Part shown: positions 8,554-17,606 of the stretch, piece by piece
How the letters are laid out: the number at the start of each line of letters is the position of its first letter
Position numbering within the stretch: position 1 is the first letter of the stretch
From: Nocardioidaceae bacterium
GTDB lineage: Bacteria; Actinomycetota; Actinomycetes; Propionibacteriales; Nocardioidaceae
Assembly (NCBI GenBank): GCA_017744365.1
Contig: JAGIBL010000002.1
Coordinates: forward strand, 496,001-560,000
Length of the DNA: 64,000 bases
Reading direction: 5' to 3'
Translations under genes and position numbers: made by a program
Notes under the pieces: generated by a model
The model's database searches: none
What the model saw: only the letters and a program-made list of their open reading frames with translations
What the model was told of the DNA's origin: nothing

Positions 8554-9833
8554 CGGAGCACCTCGGAGCGCATCCGGCGCTGGGCCTCGGCGTAGACGGC
8601 GAGGGTGGCGTCGGCGGTGTGCTCCCAGGTGAAGTCGGCGGCGTGCGCCAGCGCACCGGCGGCGAGCGTCGTACGGAGGTCCGGGGCGTCGAGCACCTTC
8701 GCGATCACGCGGGCGTAGTCGGCCGGGTCGTGACCGGCGACCAGGAAGCCCGAGCGCCCGTCGGCGACCGCGGTGGTCAGCCCGCCCACCGCGGCGGCCA
8801 CCACCGGCGTGCCGACCGCCTGGGCCTCGACGGCGACCAGGCCGAAGCTCTCGTTGTACGACGGCACGCAGACCAGGCTCGCGGCCGCGTACCAGTCGAC
8901 CAGGTCTTCACGCCGCACCGGCGGAACGAACCGGACCAGGTCGGCGATGCCCAGCGCGGCGGCCAGGTCGGCCAGCGCGGTCGGGTGCTCCAGGCCGGAC
9001 CCGGACGGGCCCCCGACGACCGCGACCAGCAGCCGGCGCCGGCGGGACGGGTCCCGGGCGAGCAGGTCGGCGGCCGCGCGGAGCAGCAGGTCGGGTGCCT
9101 TGAGCGGCTGGATGCGGCCGACGAAGAGCAGCAGGTCGGCGTCGGCGGGGATGCCGAGCCGCGCCCGGGCGGTGGCCATCGGCACCGGCATGAACGCGTC
9201 CAGGTCGACGCCGGGGTGGACCACCTCGACCCGGGTCGGGTCGGCGTCGTAGAAGTTGACGAGCTCCTTGGCCTCCTCGTCGGTGTTCGCGATCAGCATG
9301 TCCGCGGCCGCGACCACCTGCTCCTCGCCGATGACGCGCTCCTGCGGCTCGGGGGTGTCCCCCTCGGCGAGCAGGTCGTTCTTGACCTTGGCCATGGTGT
9401 GCATCGAGTGCACCAGCGGGACGCCCCAGCGGTCGCGGGCCAGCGCGCCGACCTGCCCGGAGAGCCAGTAGTGGCTGTGCACGGCGCCGTAGTGGCCGAC
9501 GTCGAACTGGGCCTCGGTGCGCAGCACCTCGCGGGCGAAGACGCAGAGCTGGCCCGGTAGCTGGTGCTTGGCGAGGCCCTCGAACGGCCCGGCGACGATG
9601 TGCCGCACGGTGACGCCGTCGTCGAGCGGGACCACCGGGGGAAGCGCGGAGGAGGTGGTCCGGGTGAAGATGTCGACCTCGATGTCCCGGGAGGCCAGCC
9701 GGCGGGCCAGCTCGGTCACGTAGACGTTCATGCCGCCCGCGTCGCCCGTCCCCGGCTGGTCCAGCGGGGACGTGTGCAGGCTGATCATCGCCAGCCGGTG
9801 CAGCGGCTCGCCGTACGTGGTCTCGCTCTCCAC
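8550..9833 (-). CDS. mshA: D-inositol-3-phosphate glycosyltransferase, mycothiol biosynthesis
   Basis: A 427-residue GT4 enzyme that transfers GlcNAc from UDP-GlcNAc to 1L-myo-inositol-1-phosphate, the first step of mycothiol synthesis. MshA landmarks are [20 protein letters not shown] (about 19-38), [22 protein letters not shown], the HPGVDLDAF loop and the C-terminal E-x7-E type motif [18 protein letters not shown]. The second GTG (9833) is preferred because GGAGG lies 5 nt upstream; GTG 9839 overlaps that site. mshD, the last gene of the same pathway, is at 57191. Confidence 0.95.
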   Translation of the reverse strand: MESETTYGEPLHRLAMISLHTSPLDQPGTGDAGGMNVYVTELARRLASRDIEVDIFTRTTSSALPPVVPLDDGVTVRHIVAGPFEGLAKHQLPGQLCVFAREVLRTEAQFDVGHYGAVHSHYWLSGQVGALARDRWGVPLVHSMHTMAKVKNDLLAEGDTPEPQERVIGEEQVVAAADMLIANTDEEAKELVNFYDADPTRVEVVHPGVDLDAFMPVPMATARARLGIPADADLLLFVGRIQPLKAPDLLLRAAADLLARDPSRRRRLLVAVVGGPSGSGLEHPTALADLAAALGIADLVRFVPPVRREDLVDWYAAASLVCVPSYNESFGLVAVEAQAVGTPVVAAAVGGLTTAVADGRSGFLVAGHDPADYARVIAKVLDAPDLRTTLAAGALAHAADFTWEHTADATLAVYAEAQRRMRSEVLR

Positions 9834-9885
9834 AGACACCTCCGACCAAGCCCAACCACCGGAGATTGTCCTCCATTCCCGCCGC

Positions 9886-10284
9886 TCAGCGGTGGGTCGG
9901 CTGGTACCGGCCCTCCTCGGGCGCCGCGCGGCGGGCCATCAGCAGGCCCAGGAGGAGCATCAGCAAGCCCGCGGCCAGGTACGCCGAGGCCGGCCCGCGC
10001 CAGGTGTCGGCCCGCCGGTCGATCTCGTCGGCGACCAGCTGCCAGACCGAGAAGGCCAGCAGCGGGAGCCCGGCGCTGACCACGAGCCGCAGCCAGACCG
10101 GCGCGGTCCCGGCCAGCCCGTAGCCGACCAGCAGCAGCGCGCCGAGCGCCACCGCGTAGCCCGCCACCGCGAGCAGCCGGTACCAGTCGGAGCGCTCCCC
10201 GGCGAGGAAGCTGAGCCCACCGCCGGCGGTGAGCATCAGCCCCGCGAGCAGGCCGAGCACCGCGGCTCCCAGACGCGTGTGCAT
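9886..10284 (-). CDS. Small hypothetical membrane protein with four predicted helices
   Basis: A 132-residue protein of no family I recognise. Hydrophobic segments are at about 5-25, 33-52, 60-80 and 98-116, and the tail is polar ([15 protein letters not shown]). ATG 10284 is the first good start; no clear ribosome site precedes it, and an in-frame GTG at 10317 would add 11 residues. It is divergent from the SDR at 10357 and lies 52 bp upstream of mshA on the same strand, so it may share mshA transcription. Confidence 0.65.
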   Translation of the reverse strand: MHTRLGAAVLGLLAGLMLTAGGGLSFLAGERSDWYRLLAVAGYAVALGALLLVGYGLAGTAPVWLRLVVSAGLPLLAFSVWQLVADEIDRRADTWRGPASAYLAAGLLMLLLGLLMARRAAPEEGRYQPTHR

Positions 10285-10356
10285 GCCAGGATGATGTCCC
10301 GCCTCCCGGCGGAGCACCAGCCCCCCGTTCTCGTCCCGCCGTCGTCAGGAGCCCTC

Positions 10357-11121
10357 GTGAGCACCGTTCCCGGCCGCCTCGCCGTCGTCACCGGAGCCAG
10401 CAGCGGCATCGGCGCCGCCACGGCGCGGGCGCTGGCCGGGGACGGGTTCCGGGTGGTCTGCGCGGCCCGGCGCACCGACCGGGTCGAGGCGCTGGCCGCG
10501 GAGATCGGCGGCGTCGCGGTCACCTGCGACGTGACCTCGCCGGAGTCGGTGGCCGCGCTCGCCGCCGCCGTGGGCCCGCGGCTGGACGTCCTGGTCAACA
10601 ACGCCGGCGGCGCGTTCGGCGCGGACCGGGTCGAGGCGGCCTCGCTGCCCGACTGGGAGCGGATGTACGAGGTCAACGTGCTCGGCGTCGCCCGGGTGAC
10701 CCAGGCGCTGCTGCCGGCGCTGCGGGCCGCCTCCGCGGCGCTCATCGTGAACCTCGGCTCGACGGCCGGGACCACCGCGTACGCCGGCGGCGCGGGCTAC
10801 ACCGCGGCCAAGCACGGCCTGCACGCGCTCAGCCAGACGATGCGCCTGGAGCTGAACGGGGAGCCGATCCGGGTCACCGAGATCGCGCCCGGGATGGTCC
10901 GCACCGACGAGTTCGCCCTGGTCCGCTTCGGCGGCGACCAGGCCAGGGCGGACGCGGTCTACGCCGACGTCGACTCGCCCCTCACGGCCGAGGACGTGGC
11001 CGAGGCGGTGCGCTGGGTCGCCTCCCTCCCCCGCCACATGAACGTCGACGACCTCGTCCTGCGCCCCGTCGCCCAGGCGACCCAGCACCAGCTGCACCGG
11101 GGCCCGCTGTTCGTTGAGTAG
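10357..11121 (+). CDS. Short-chain dehydrogenase/reductase (YdfG-like)
   Basis: A 254-residue classical SDR. It shows VVTGASSGIG for NAD(P) binding (about 10-19), NNAGG, and the catalytic Ser...Tyr-x3-Lys (NLGSTAG then GYTAAKHG). The order and the C-terminal PLTAEDVAEAVRWVASLP resemble NADP-dependent YdfG-type serine or 3-hydroxy acid dehydrogenases. GTG 10357 has AGGAG 5 nt upstream. It is convergent with the amidase gene; the two 3' ends form a perfect 12-bp hairpin. Confidence 0.88.
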   Translation: MSTVPGRLAVVTGASSGIGAATARALAGDGFRVVCAARRTDRVEALAAEIGGVAVTCDVTSPESVAALAAAVGPRLDVLVNNAGGAFGADRVEAASLPDWERMYEVNVLGVARVTQALLPALRAASAALIVNLGSTAGTTAYAGGAGYTAAKHGLHALSQTMRLELNGEPIRVTEIAPGMVRTDEFALVRFGGDQARADAVYADVDSPLTAEDVAEAVRWVASLPRHMNVDDLVLRPVAQATQHQLHRGPLFVE

Positions 11122-11141
11122 TCAGTCCGTGACTACTCAAC
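11113..11141. terminator. Bidirectional hairpin built from both stop regions
   Basis: GTTGAGTAGTCA (11113-11124), a 5-nt loop and TGACTACTCAAC (11130-11141) form a perfect 12-bp stem. The left arm holds the SDR stop codon and the right arm the amidase stop codon, so one palindrome can serve both convergent genes. There is no T-tract. Confidence 0.6.
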
Positions 11142-11955
11142 GTCCCAAGTACTTCCGGATGCCCGCGACAACGCCGGCGGCGTAGGTGGCGCGGCCCGTG
11201 GGGGACTTCATCCGGCGGGCGTCGGAGGCGTTGCGCATGTTGCCGAGCTCGATCATCGCGACGGGGACGTCGGACAGGTTCAGGGTGGCGAGGTCGGAGC
11301 GGCGGACCAGGGCGGTGCCGCCGGCGAGGTAGGTGGAGCGGGGCAGGTGCCGGGAGTCCAGGCCCGCGCGCAGCGCCTTGGCCAGCCGGTACGACGGTGC
11401 CGCGATGTCCGTGGTCCACGGGGCCCGGGCGACCGGCGCGATCACGTGGAAGCCGCGGCCCGACGAGCGGGCGCCGTCCCCGTGCAGGCTGACCTCGAGG
11501 CGGGCCCGGACCCGGGCGCCGAACCGGCCGCGGTAGTCCACGCACGGGCCCCAGAGCGACTCGCTGTTCGCGGTCCGGGTCAGCACGACCTCGGCGCCGA
11601 GCGCGCGCAGCCGGGCCGCCACGAGCCGGGAGACCTGCCAGGTGAAGGTGGCCTCGGCGTACCCGCTGTTGGTCGCCGTCCCGGTGGTGTTGCACGGCTT
11701 GCTGAAGCCGCCCGCGGGCACCGGCCGGCGGATCTGGCGCGGGAAGTTGTGGTTGCCGAGCTGGTGGCCCGGGTCGAGGGCGATGGTGATCCCGGCCAGC
11801 GGAGCGGTCGCGACGAGCCGCTGCAGTGCCGGGGCCGGTGCCGGGGCGGGGGTCACGACGGGCGTCGGGTCGGCCCGCTGCGCGTCGGCCGCGGGCCCGG
11901 CGGCCGCGGTCGCGACGAGGCCGGCCAGCAGCGCGGCGGCGACGGCGGTCCTCAT
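11137..11955 (-). CDS. Secreted N-acetylmuramoyl-L-alanine amidase (Amidase_3)
   Basis: A 272-residue peptidoglycan hydrolase that would cleave the lactoyl-Ala bond. It has a signal peptide (MRTAVAAALLAGLVATAAA), a Pro/Ala linker (about 28-44) and a zinc amidase domain. Metal and catalytic residues visible are His64 in LDPGHQ, Glu in SGYAEATFTWQ, His in SLHGDGA and Glu in IELGNMRN. The ATG overlaps the phosphatase stop (ATGA), so both are one leftward unit. Confidence 0.92.
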   Translation of the reverse strand: MRTAVAAALLAGLVATAAAGPAADAQRADPTPVVTPAPAPAPALQRLVATAPLAGITIALDPGHQLGNHNFPRQIRRPVPAGGFSKPCNTTGTATNSGYAEATFTWQVSRLVAARLRALGAEVVLTRTANSESLWGPCVDYRGRFGARVRARLEVSLHGDGARSSGRGFHVIAPVARAPWTTDIAAPSYRLAKALRAGLDSRHLPRSTYLAGGTALVRRSDLATLNLSDVPVAMIELGNMRNASDARRMKSPTGRATYAAGVVAGIRKYLGR

Positions 11956-12479
11956 CGGTCCAGGCCCTTGGCGATCTGCTCGACCGCGGTGTGGATCGCC
12001 AGCGCGGCGGCGGCGTGCGACTCGGCGCCGCGGCGGTACGGGTCCGGGACGTCCTGCTCGACCTGCCCGGCCAGCGAGCGGTGCGCGCCCGCCCACTTGA
12101 CCACCTCGGCGCCGGAGCCCTCGACGTCGGCGGCGGTGGCCAGCGCGGCGAACTCCAGGATCGTGAACGTCCGGCGCAGCGCGGTCGGCACCTCGGCGAG
12201 CACCTGCGAGCGCAGCGCCCGGGTCGCGGTCAGCACCAGGTCGGCCTGCTCGACCATCGCCGGCTCCAGCTGGCGGGCCGCGAAACCGGTCGGGTCGCCG
12301 CCGAAGCCGCGCAGCTCCTCGGCGGCGTACTTGCTCATCGCGTAGCCGACCATCGCGCCCACGCCGGCACTCTCCACCACGAACCGGTCCCGCGGCAGCC
12401 GGGCGGCGAGCAGGCGCTCCCCGACGGGCGACCGGCACACGTTGCCGATGCACACGAAGAGCACCCGGAAGGAAGACAT
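11952..12479 (-). CDS. Low-molecular-weight protein tyrosine phosphatase
   Basis: A 175-residue phosphatase with the P-loop C-x5-R near the N-terminus (CIGNVCRS, Cys10 to Arg16) and the general-acid DPYR motif (VPDPYRRG, about 141). An arsenate-reductase-type activity is less likely because the PTP DPYR loop is intact. The ATG at 12479 is preceded by TATCGT with a 7-nt gap, the leaderless pattern seen repeatedly in this window. It lies upstream of the amidase in the same operon and is divergent from typA. Confidence 0.9.
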   Translation of the reverse strand: MSSFRVLFVCIGNVCRSPVGERLLAARLPRDRFVVESAGVGAMVGYAMSKYAAEELRGFGGDPTGFAARQLEPAMVEQADLVLTATRALRSQVLAEVPTALRRTFTILEFAALATAADVEGSGAEVVKWAGAHRSLAGQVEQDVPDPYRRGAESHAAAALAIHTAVEQIAKGLDR

Positions 12480-12486
12480 GGGATTC

Positions 12487-12496
12487 ACGATAAACT
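12487..12496. promoter_or_regulatory. Bidirectional -10 element between the phosphatase gene and typA
   Basis: ACGATAAACT reads as TATCGT on the minus strand and TAAACT on the plus strand, sharing the central TA. The minus hexamer is 7 nt from the phosphatase ATG (leaderless). The plus hexamer would give typA a leader of roughly 60 nt. Confidence 0.5.
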
Positions 12497-12563
12497 CGGG
12501 CGCCGCATCGCACGCGGCTACCCCGCAAACGAGACCCGTCTCACCCCTGCCCGGAAGGCACCC

Positions 12564-14456
12564 ATGTCCACCACCACCCGCGCGGACCTGCGCAACGTCG
12601 CCATCGTCGCGCACGTCGACCACGGCAAGACCACCCTGGTCGACGCCATGCTGCACCAGGCGGGCGCCTTCTCCGCGCACGAGGCCGAGGGCGTCGCCGA
12701 GCGGGTGATGGACTCCGGTGACCTGGAGCGCGAGAAGGGCATCACCATCCTCGCCAAGAACACCGCGGTGCACTACGCCGGCCCTGCGGCCGAGGGGAAG
12801 CCGATGACGATCAACATCATCGACACCCCCGGGCACGCCGACTTCGGTGGCGAGGTCGAGCGCGGTCTCTCCATGGTCGACGGCATCGTGCTGCTCGTCG
12901 ACGCCTCCGAGGGCCCGCTGCCGCAGACCCGGTTCGTGCTCCGCAAGGCGCTCAACGCCGACATGCCGGTGATCCTGGTGGTCAACAAGACCGACCGCGG
13001 CGACGCCCGGATCGCCGAGGTCGTCGACGAGACCTACGAGCTGTTCATGGACCTGCTCGACGAGTCGCACAGCCAGGACGCGCTGGACTTCCCGGTGGTC
13101 TACGCCTCCGGTCGCGCCGGCATCGCCTCGCTGACCGCGCCCGAGAACGGCGCGATGCCCGACGGCGACAGCCTCGAGCCGCTGTTCAAGACCATCCTGG
13201 AGACGATCCCGGCGCCGACGTACGACGAGGGCGCGCCGCTGCAGGCGCACGTCACCAACCTCGACGCCAGCCCGTTCCTCGGCCGGCTCGCGCTGCTCCG
13301 CATCCACCAGGGCACCCTGAAGAAGGGCCAGAACGTGGCCTGGATGCGCCGCGACGGCAGCACCAAGAACGTCAAGATCACCGAGCTGCTGGTCACCGAG
13401 GGACTCGAGCGCAAGCCCGGCGAGAGCGCGGGACCCGGCGACATCGTCGCGGTCGCGGGCATCCCGGACATCACCATCGGCGAGACCCTGGCCGACCCGG
13501 AGAACCCGGTCGCGCTGCCGCTGATCCACGTCGACGAGCCGGCGATCTCGATGACCATCGGCACCAACACCTCGCCGCTGGCCGGCAAGGGCCCGACCAA
13601 GAACACCAAGGTCACCGCCCGGCTGGTCAAGGACCGGCTGGACAGCGAGCTGGTCGGCAACGTCTCGCTGCGGATCCTGCCCACCGAGCGTCCCGACGCC
13701 TGGGAGGTCCAGGGTCGCGGCGAGCTGGCGCTGGCGATCCTCGTCGAGCAGATGCGCCGCGAGGGCTTCGAGCTGACCGTCGGCAAGCCGCAGGTGGTCA
13801 CCAAGGAGATCGACGGCAAGCTGCACGAGCCGACCGAGCGGCTGACCATCGACGCCCCCGAGGAGCACCTCGGCGCGATCACCCAGCTGCTGGCCCTGCG
13901 CAAGGGCCGGATGGAGCAGATGACCAACCACGGCACCGGCTGGGTGCGGATGGAGTTCCTGGTCCCCTCGCGCGGCCTCATCGGCTTCCGCACCGACTTC
14001 CTCACCCAGACCCGCGGCACGGGCATCGCGCACCACATCTCCGAGGGCTACGAGCCGTGGGCCGGGCCGATCCAGTCCCGCTCGCAGGGCTCGCTGGTGG
14101 CCGACCGGGCCGGCGCCGCGACGGCGTACGCGATGACGAACCTGCAGGAGCGCGGGATCATGTTCGTCGAGCCGACCACGGACGTCTACGAGGGCATGAT
14201 CGTCGGCGAGAACAGCCGTGCCGACGACATGGACGTGAACATCACCAAGGAGAAGCAGCAGACCAACGTGCGCTCCTCCACCTCGGACAACTTCGAGAAG
14301 CTGATCCCGCCGAAGAAGCTCTCGCTGGAGCAGTGCCTCGAGTTCTGCCGCGACGACGAGTGCGTCGAGGTGACCCCGGACGCGGTGCGGATCCGCAAGG
14401 TGGTGCTGGACAAGAACGACCGGGCGAAAACGGCGGCGCGGGCCCGCAAGGGCTGA
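12564..14456 (+). CDS. typA: Ribosome-associated translational GTPase TypA/BipA
   Basis: A 630-residue translational GTPase that acts on 70S/50S particles, mainly under stress. The G domain has G1 AHVDHGKT (16-23), switch-region REKGITI, G3 DTPGH and G4 NKTD, followed by EF-G-like domains II, III and V and the BipA-specific C-terminal domain ([11 protein letters not shown], then TRGTGIAHH). Length is normal. ATG 12564 follows GGAAGG. Translation likely starts from a leadered transcript from the -10 at 12491. Confidence 0.97.
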   Translation: MSTTTRADLRNVAIVAHVDHGKTTLVDAMLHQAGAFSAHEAEGVAERVMDSGDLEREKGITILAKNTAVHYAGPAAEGKPMTINIIDTPGHADFGGEVERGLSMVDGIVLLVDASEGPLPQTRFVLRKALNADMPVILVVNKTDRGDARIAEVVDETYELFMDLLDESHSQDALDFPVVYASGRAGIASLTAPENGAMPDGDSLEPLFKTILETIPAPTYDEGAPLQAHVTNLDASPFLGRLALLRIHQGTLKKGQNVAWMRRDGSTKNVKITELLVTEGLERKPGESAGPGDIVAVAGIPDITIGETLADPENPVALPLIHVDEPAISMTIGTNTSPLAGKGPTKNTKVTARLVKDRLDSELVGNVSLRILPTERPDAWEVQGRGELALAILVEQMRREGFELTVGKPQVVTKEIDGKLHEPTERLTIDAPEEHLGAITQLLALRKGRMEQMTNHGTGWVRMEFLVPSRGLIGFRTDFLTQTRGTGIAHHISEGYEPWAGPIQSRSQGSLVADRAGAATAYAMTNLQERGIMFVEPTTDVYEGMIVGENSRADDMDVNITKEKQQTNVRSSTSDNFEKLIPPKKLSLEQCLEFCRDDECVEVTPDAVRIRKVVLDKNDRAKTAARARKG

Positions 14457-14468
14457 CATCCTCGCCGC

Positions 14469-15272
14469 ATGGAGCGGCCCACCCCGGACGCGGACGACCT
14501 CGGCGTCAGCGAGGTGGAGTACGAGCGGATCCTGCGCGACCTGCACCGACGCGGTCACGTGGACGCGCCACCGCCGCCGGTCGTCGCGGCTCCCGCCCCG
14601 GGACGTCGCCGCCCCAAGCGATGGCTTTCCGTGGCCGTCGGCGCACTGGTCGGCGTGTTCGTGCTGGCACCGTTGCTGCGCACGGCACACCAGGACGCAC
14701 CGGCGTACGCGTTCCTCGACACGGTCGACGGCCAGCCGGTGACCTACAGCTCGTGCAGCCACATCCAGGTGGCGGTCTACCCCGCCGGCGGACCGCCCGG
14801 CGCCGAGCAGCTGGTGCGCGAGGCGGTGACCCAGGTGCGCGCCGTCACCGGGCTCGACATCGTCGTCATCGGGTCCTTCGCCGGGCACGCGGCCAACTGG
14901 AACTTCGAGACCGCCCAGGTGCGGATCGACGACCCGATCACCGTCTCCTGGCAGGACGGCGCCGCTCTCGCCGCGATGACCGACGAGGTCGCCGGGCTGG
15001 GCGGCAGTCCGCGGATCAACAGCTCGGGCGGCACCCAGCGCTACGTGGCCGGCACGATCGCCCTGTCCCGCGACTACTACGCCTCGCTGGCGCGCCGGGG
15101 CGATCACGCCGAGGAGCTGGCCGTGCTGCTCCACGAGTTCGGCCACGTCTTCGGTCTCGCCCACGTCGACTCGCCGGGCGAGCTGATGTACCGCAAGAAC
15201 ATCGGCCGCAAGGTCTACGGCCCGGGCGACCTCGAGGGCTTGCGCCGCCTCGGACGGGGTCCCTGCTCCTAG
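14469..15272 (+). CDS. Membrane-anchored metzincin-type zinc metalloprotease (matrixin-like)
   Basis: A 267-residue protein with a cytoplasmic N-terminus (1-50), one membrane helix (about 51-70) and an extracellular catalytic domain. The zinc motif HEFGHVFGLAH (His222, Glu223, His226, His232) followed by GELM (Met240) fits the metzincin HExxHxxGxxH plus Met-turn. No propeptide cysteine switch is obvious. It starts 12 bp after the typA stop, so it is probably read from the typA transcript. Its stop shares CTAG with the convergent response-regulator gene. The substrate is unknown. Confidence 0.85.
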   Translation: MERPTPDADDLGVSEVEYERILRDLHRRGHVDAPPPPVVAAPAPGRRRPKRWLSVAVGALVGVFVLAPLLRTAHQDAPAYAFLDTVDGQPVTYSSCSHIQVAVYPAGGPPGAEQLVREAVTQVRAVTGLDIVVIGSFAGHAANWNFETAQVRIDDPITVSWQDGAALAAMTDEVAGLGGSPRINSSGGTQRYVAGTIALSRDYYASLARRGDHAEELAVLLHEFGHVFGLAHVDSPGELMYRKNIGRKVYGPGDLEGLRRLGRGPCS

Positions 15273-15958
15273 CCCGTACGACGCCAGCGGTACTCCACCT
15301 CGGGGCGTCCGCTGCGCCCGTAGCGGGACTGCCGCTCGACCAGGCCGAGCTCGGCCAGGTGCTCCAGGTAGCGGCGCGCGGTCACCCGGGAGGCCCCGAC
15401 CGCGGTGCCGACCTCGTTGGCCGAGAGCGCCTGCCCGGTCTCGCGCAGCCGGTCGGTGACGAGACGCAGCGTCTCGGCGCTCATCCCCTTGGGCAGCGGT
15501 GCCGCCGAGCCCGGCGAACGGAGCAGCCCGAGCAGCTGGTCCACGTCGTCCTGGACCACCTCGCGCCGGCTGGCCACCAGCTGCTCGTGGTAGGCGGCGT
15601 ACTGCTCGAGCTTGGCCCGGAACGCCGCGAAGGTGAACGGCTTCAGCAGGTACTGCGCGACGCCGAGGGAGACCGCGCGCTGCACCACCTCGAGGTCGCG
15701 CGCCGAGGTCACCGCGATGACGTCCGCGGTCGAGCCCGCGGCACGGATCCGGTGCAGCAGCTCCAGACCGTGTACGTCGGGCAGGTGCATGTCGAGCAGG
15801 ATCAGGTCGACGCCGCCGAGGGAGGAGAGGAGACGCAGCGTCTCGTTCCCCGAGCGCGCGGTCCCGGCCAGCTCGAACCCGCCCACCCGCCCGACGTACT
15901 CGCCGTGCGCCTGCGCCGCGACCGCCTCGTCCTCGACGACGAGCACCCGGATGCTCAT
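15269..15958 (-). CDS. CitB/DcuR-family response regulator
   Basis: A 229-residue two-component regulator: receiver domain with acidic ED (9-11), phospho-acceptor Asp56 in LILLDMHLPD and Lys in LLKPF, then a C-terminal winged-helix of the CitB type (SANEVGTAVGASRVTARRYLE). ATG 15958 overlaps the kinase stop (ATGA). It is expected to control the divergently encoded dicarboxylate carrier dctA. Its stop codon overlaps that of the metzincin gene within CTAG. Confidence 0.93.
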   Translation of the reverse strand: MSIRVLVVEDEAVAAQAHGEYVGRVGGFELAGTARSGNETLRLLSSLGGVDLILLDMHLPDVHGLELLHRIRAAGSTADVIAVTSARDLEVVQRAVSLGVAQYLLKPFTFAAFRAKLEQYAAYHEQLVASRREVVQDDVDQLLGLLRSPGSAAPLPKGMSAETLRLVTDRLRETGQALSANEVGTAVGASRVTARRYLEHLAELGLVERQSRYGRSGRPEVEYRWRRTG

Positions 15959-17523
15959 GACGGGATCCGCACCCGGAACAGGGCGCCGCCGAGGTCGGAG
16001 CGATCCACCGAGACCGTCCCGTCGTACCGGCGCACCACCTGCGCGACCAGCGCCAGCCCGAGCCCGCGGCCCAGCGCGTCGTCGCCGCGCTTGGTCGACC
16101 AGCCGCGGGCGAACGCGTCCTCGACGAGGCCCGCGGGCAGACCGGGCCCGCTGTCGCCGACGTCGATCGCGAGTGCCGTCGCGTCGCCCACGATGTGCAC
16201 CTGGACGCGACGGTCGGCGCCGGCTCCGACCGCGTCGAAGGCGTTGTCCAGCAGGTTGCCGAGCAGCGTCACCAGCTCGCGGGACTCCACCGGCAGGCCG
16301 CGCACCCGCGAGCCCGCGTCGATGGACAGGTCGATGCCCCGCTCGGCCGCCTGCGCGCTCTTGCCCAGCAGCAGGGCCGCCACCACCGGGTCGTCGACGG
16401 CGCTCACCACGGCGTCGGTGAGCACCTGGGCCGCCTGCAGCGACGAGGTCGCGAACTCGACGGCCTCGCCCGCGCGGTCCATCTCGATGAGGGACACGAC
16501 GGTGTGCAGCCGGTTGGCGGCCTCGTGGTTCTGCGCACGCAGCGCCTCGGCCATCCCGCGCACGGTGTCCAGCTCGCCGGAGACCGCGCGCAGCTCGGTG
16601 TGGTCGCGCAGGGTGACCACCGAGCCCAGGTGGCGGCCCTCCCAGCGTGCCTCGGCCTGGTTGACCACGAGGACCGCGTCGCCGACCAGGTGGATCTCGT
16701 CGGGCCCCGCCGACCCGGTCCGCAGCGAGTCGACCAGCGCGCCCGGCAGGCCGAGCGACTCGACCGGGACGCCCACCGCGTCCACGAGACCCAGCAGCCG
16801 CAGCGCCTCGTCGTTGACCAGCTGCACCCGGCCCTCGTCGTCGAGCAGCAGCAGTCCCTCGCGGACCGCGTGCAGCACCGCGTCGTAGTACTCGTACATC
16901 CGGGTGATCTGCTGCTCGCCGAGGCCGTGGGTCTGCCGGCGCAGCCGCCGGCTGATCAGCCACGCGCCGAGCGCACCCCCGGCGAGGATCAGGCCGGCGG
17001 CGAGCCCGATCGGCAGCAGCCGCTCGCGCAGCGCCTCGCCGATCTTCTCCAGGGTGATCCCGACCGCGACCAGCGCGACAACCCGGTCGCCGTCGACGAC
17101 GGGCACCACCGCGCGCATCGAGCGGCCGAGGGTGCCGGTGTGCTCCTGGGTGAAGACGTGCCCGCGCGGTGCGCCGCCGAGGTCGCCGATGAACCTCTTG
17201 CCGATCTGCGACGGGTCGGGGTGGGAGTACCGGGTCCGGTCCAGGCCCATCACCACGACGAAGTCGGTGCCGGTGTCGCGGCGCACCCGCTCGGCGTACG
17301 GCTGGATGCCCGCGGACGGGTCGGGCGTGCGCAGGGCCGCCAGCACGGCCGGCGAGTCCGCGACCGCACGGGCCACGTCCACCGAGCGGTCCCGGGCGGT
17401 GTCGAGCTGGGTGCGGCGCGCGTCCAGGTAGGCCAGGGCCACCGCGGCGACCACGACGACGACCATCACCAGGGTCTGGAGCAGGAAGATCTGCGCCGCG
17501 ACGGAGCTCGGACGTCGTCGCAC
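15955..17523 (-). CDS. CitA/DcuS-family sensor histidine kinase
   Basis: A 522-residue sensor for extracellular di- or tricarboxylates. TM1 (about 9-34) and TM2 (about 170-190) flank a periplasmic-type PASC domain; the cytosol holds a PAS domain, a dimerisation helix with NHEAANRLHTV (His acceptor) and an HATPase domain (NLLDNAFDA, GDSGPGLP). GTG 17523 is chosen because TACGTT lies 6 nt upstream, the leaderless pattern. GTG 17538 or 17556 would extend it into a CRP-like palindrome. It pairs with the regulator through an ATGA overlap. Confidence 0.92.
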   Translation of the reverse strand: MRRRPSSVAAQIFLLQTLVMVVVVVAAVALAYLDARRTQLDTARDRSVDVARAVADSPAVLAALRTPDPSAGIQPYAERVRRDTGTDFVVVMGLDRTRYSHPDPSQIGKRFIGDLGGAPRGHVFTQEHTGTLGRSMRAVVPVVDGDRVVALVAVGITLEKIGEALRERLLPIGLAAGLILAGGALGAWLISRRLRRQTHGLGEQQITRMYEYYDAVLHAVREGLLLLDDEGRVQLVNDEALRLLGLVDAVGVPVESLGLPGALVDSLRTGSAGPDEIHLVGDAVLVVNQAEARWEGRHLGSVVTLRDHTELRAVSGELDTVRGMAEALRAQNHEAANRLHTVVSLIEMDRAGEAVEFATSSLQAAQVLTDAVVSAVDDPVVAALLLGKSAQAAERGIDLSIDAGSRVRGLPVESRELVTLLGNLLDNAFDAVGAGADRRVQVHIVGDATALAIDVGDSGPGLPAGLVEDAFARGWSTKRGDDALGRGLGLALVAQVVRRYDGTVSVDRSDLGGALFRVRIPS

Positions 17524-17529
17524 GAACTC

Positions 17530-17535
17530 AACGTA
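17530..17535 (-). promoter_or_regulatory. Candidate -10 for the leaderless kinase transcript
   Basis: TACGTT on the minus strand ends 6 nt before the GTG at 17523, the same spacing as other leaderless starts here. Confidence 0.4.
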
Positions 17536-17541
17536 CACAAC

Positions 17542-17557
17542 GGTGACCCAGGTCACA
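17542..17557. promoter_or_regulatory. CRP/GlxR-like site between the kinase and dctA
   Basis: GGTGACCCAGGTCACA matches TGTGA-N6-TCACA at all but one core position (read on the minus strand TGTGACCTGGGTCACC). It lies between the divergent sensor kinase and dctA, suggesting that cAMP-dependent carbon control is added to the two-component control. Confidence 0.55.
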
Positions 17558-17606
17558 GAGCGCCGGAGAGTGAGCGGGTCAGCCCCCTCACCCCTGGAGG
17601 AAACCG

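Noticed and set aside
11113-11141. HspR-type heat-shock element (HAIR)
   Set aside because: TTGAGT and ACTCAA are present, but the spacer is 15-17 bp rather than 7, and the site lies between two gene ends, not at a promoter.
11952-15164. 1070-residue minus-strand open frame spanning typA
   Set aside because: Only its last 175 residues are real (the phosphatase); the rest is an antisense shadow of typA and the metzincin gene.
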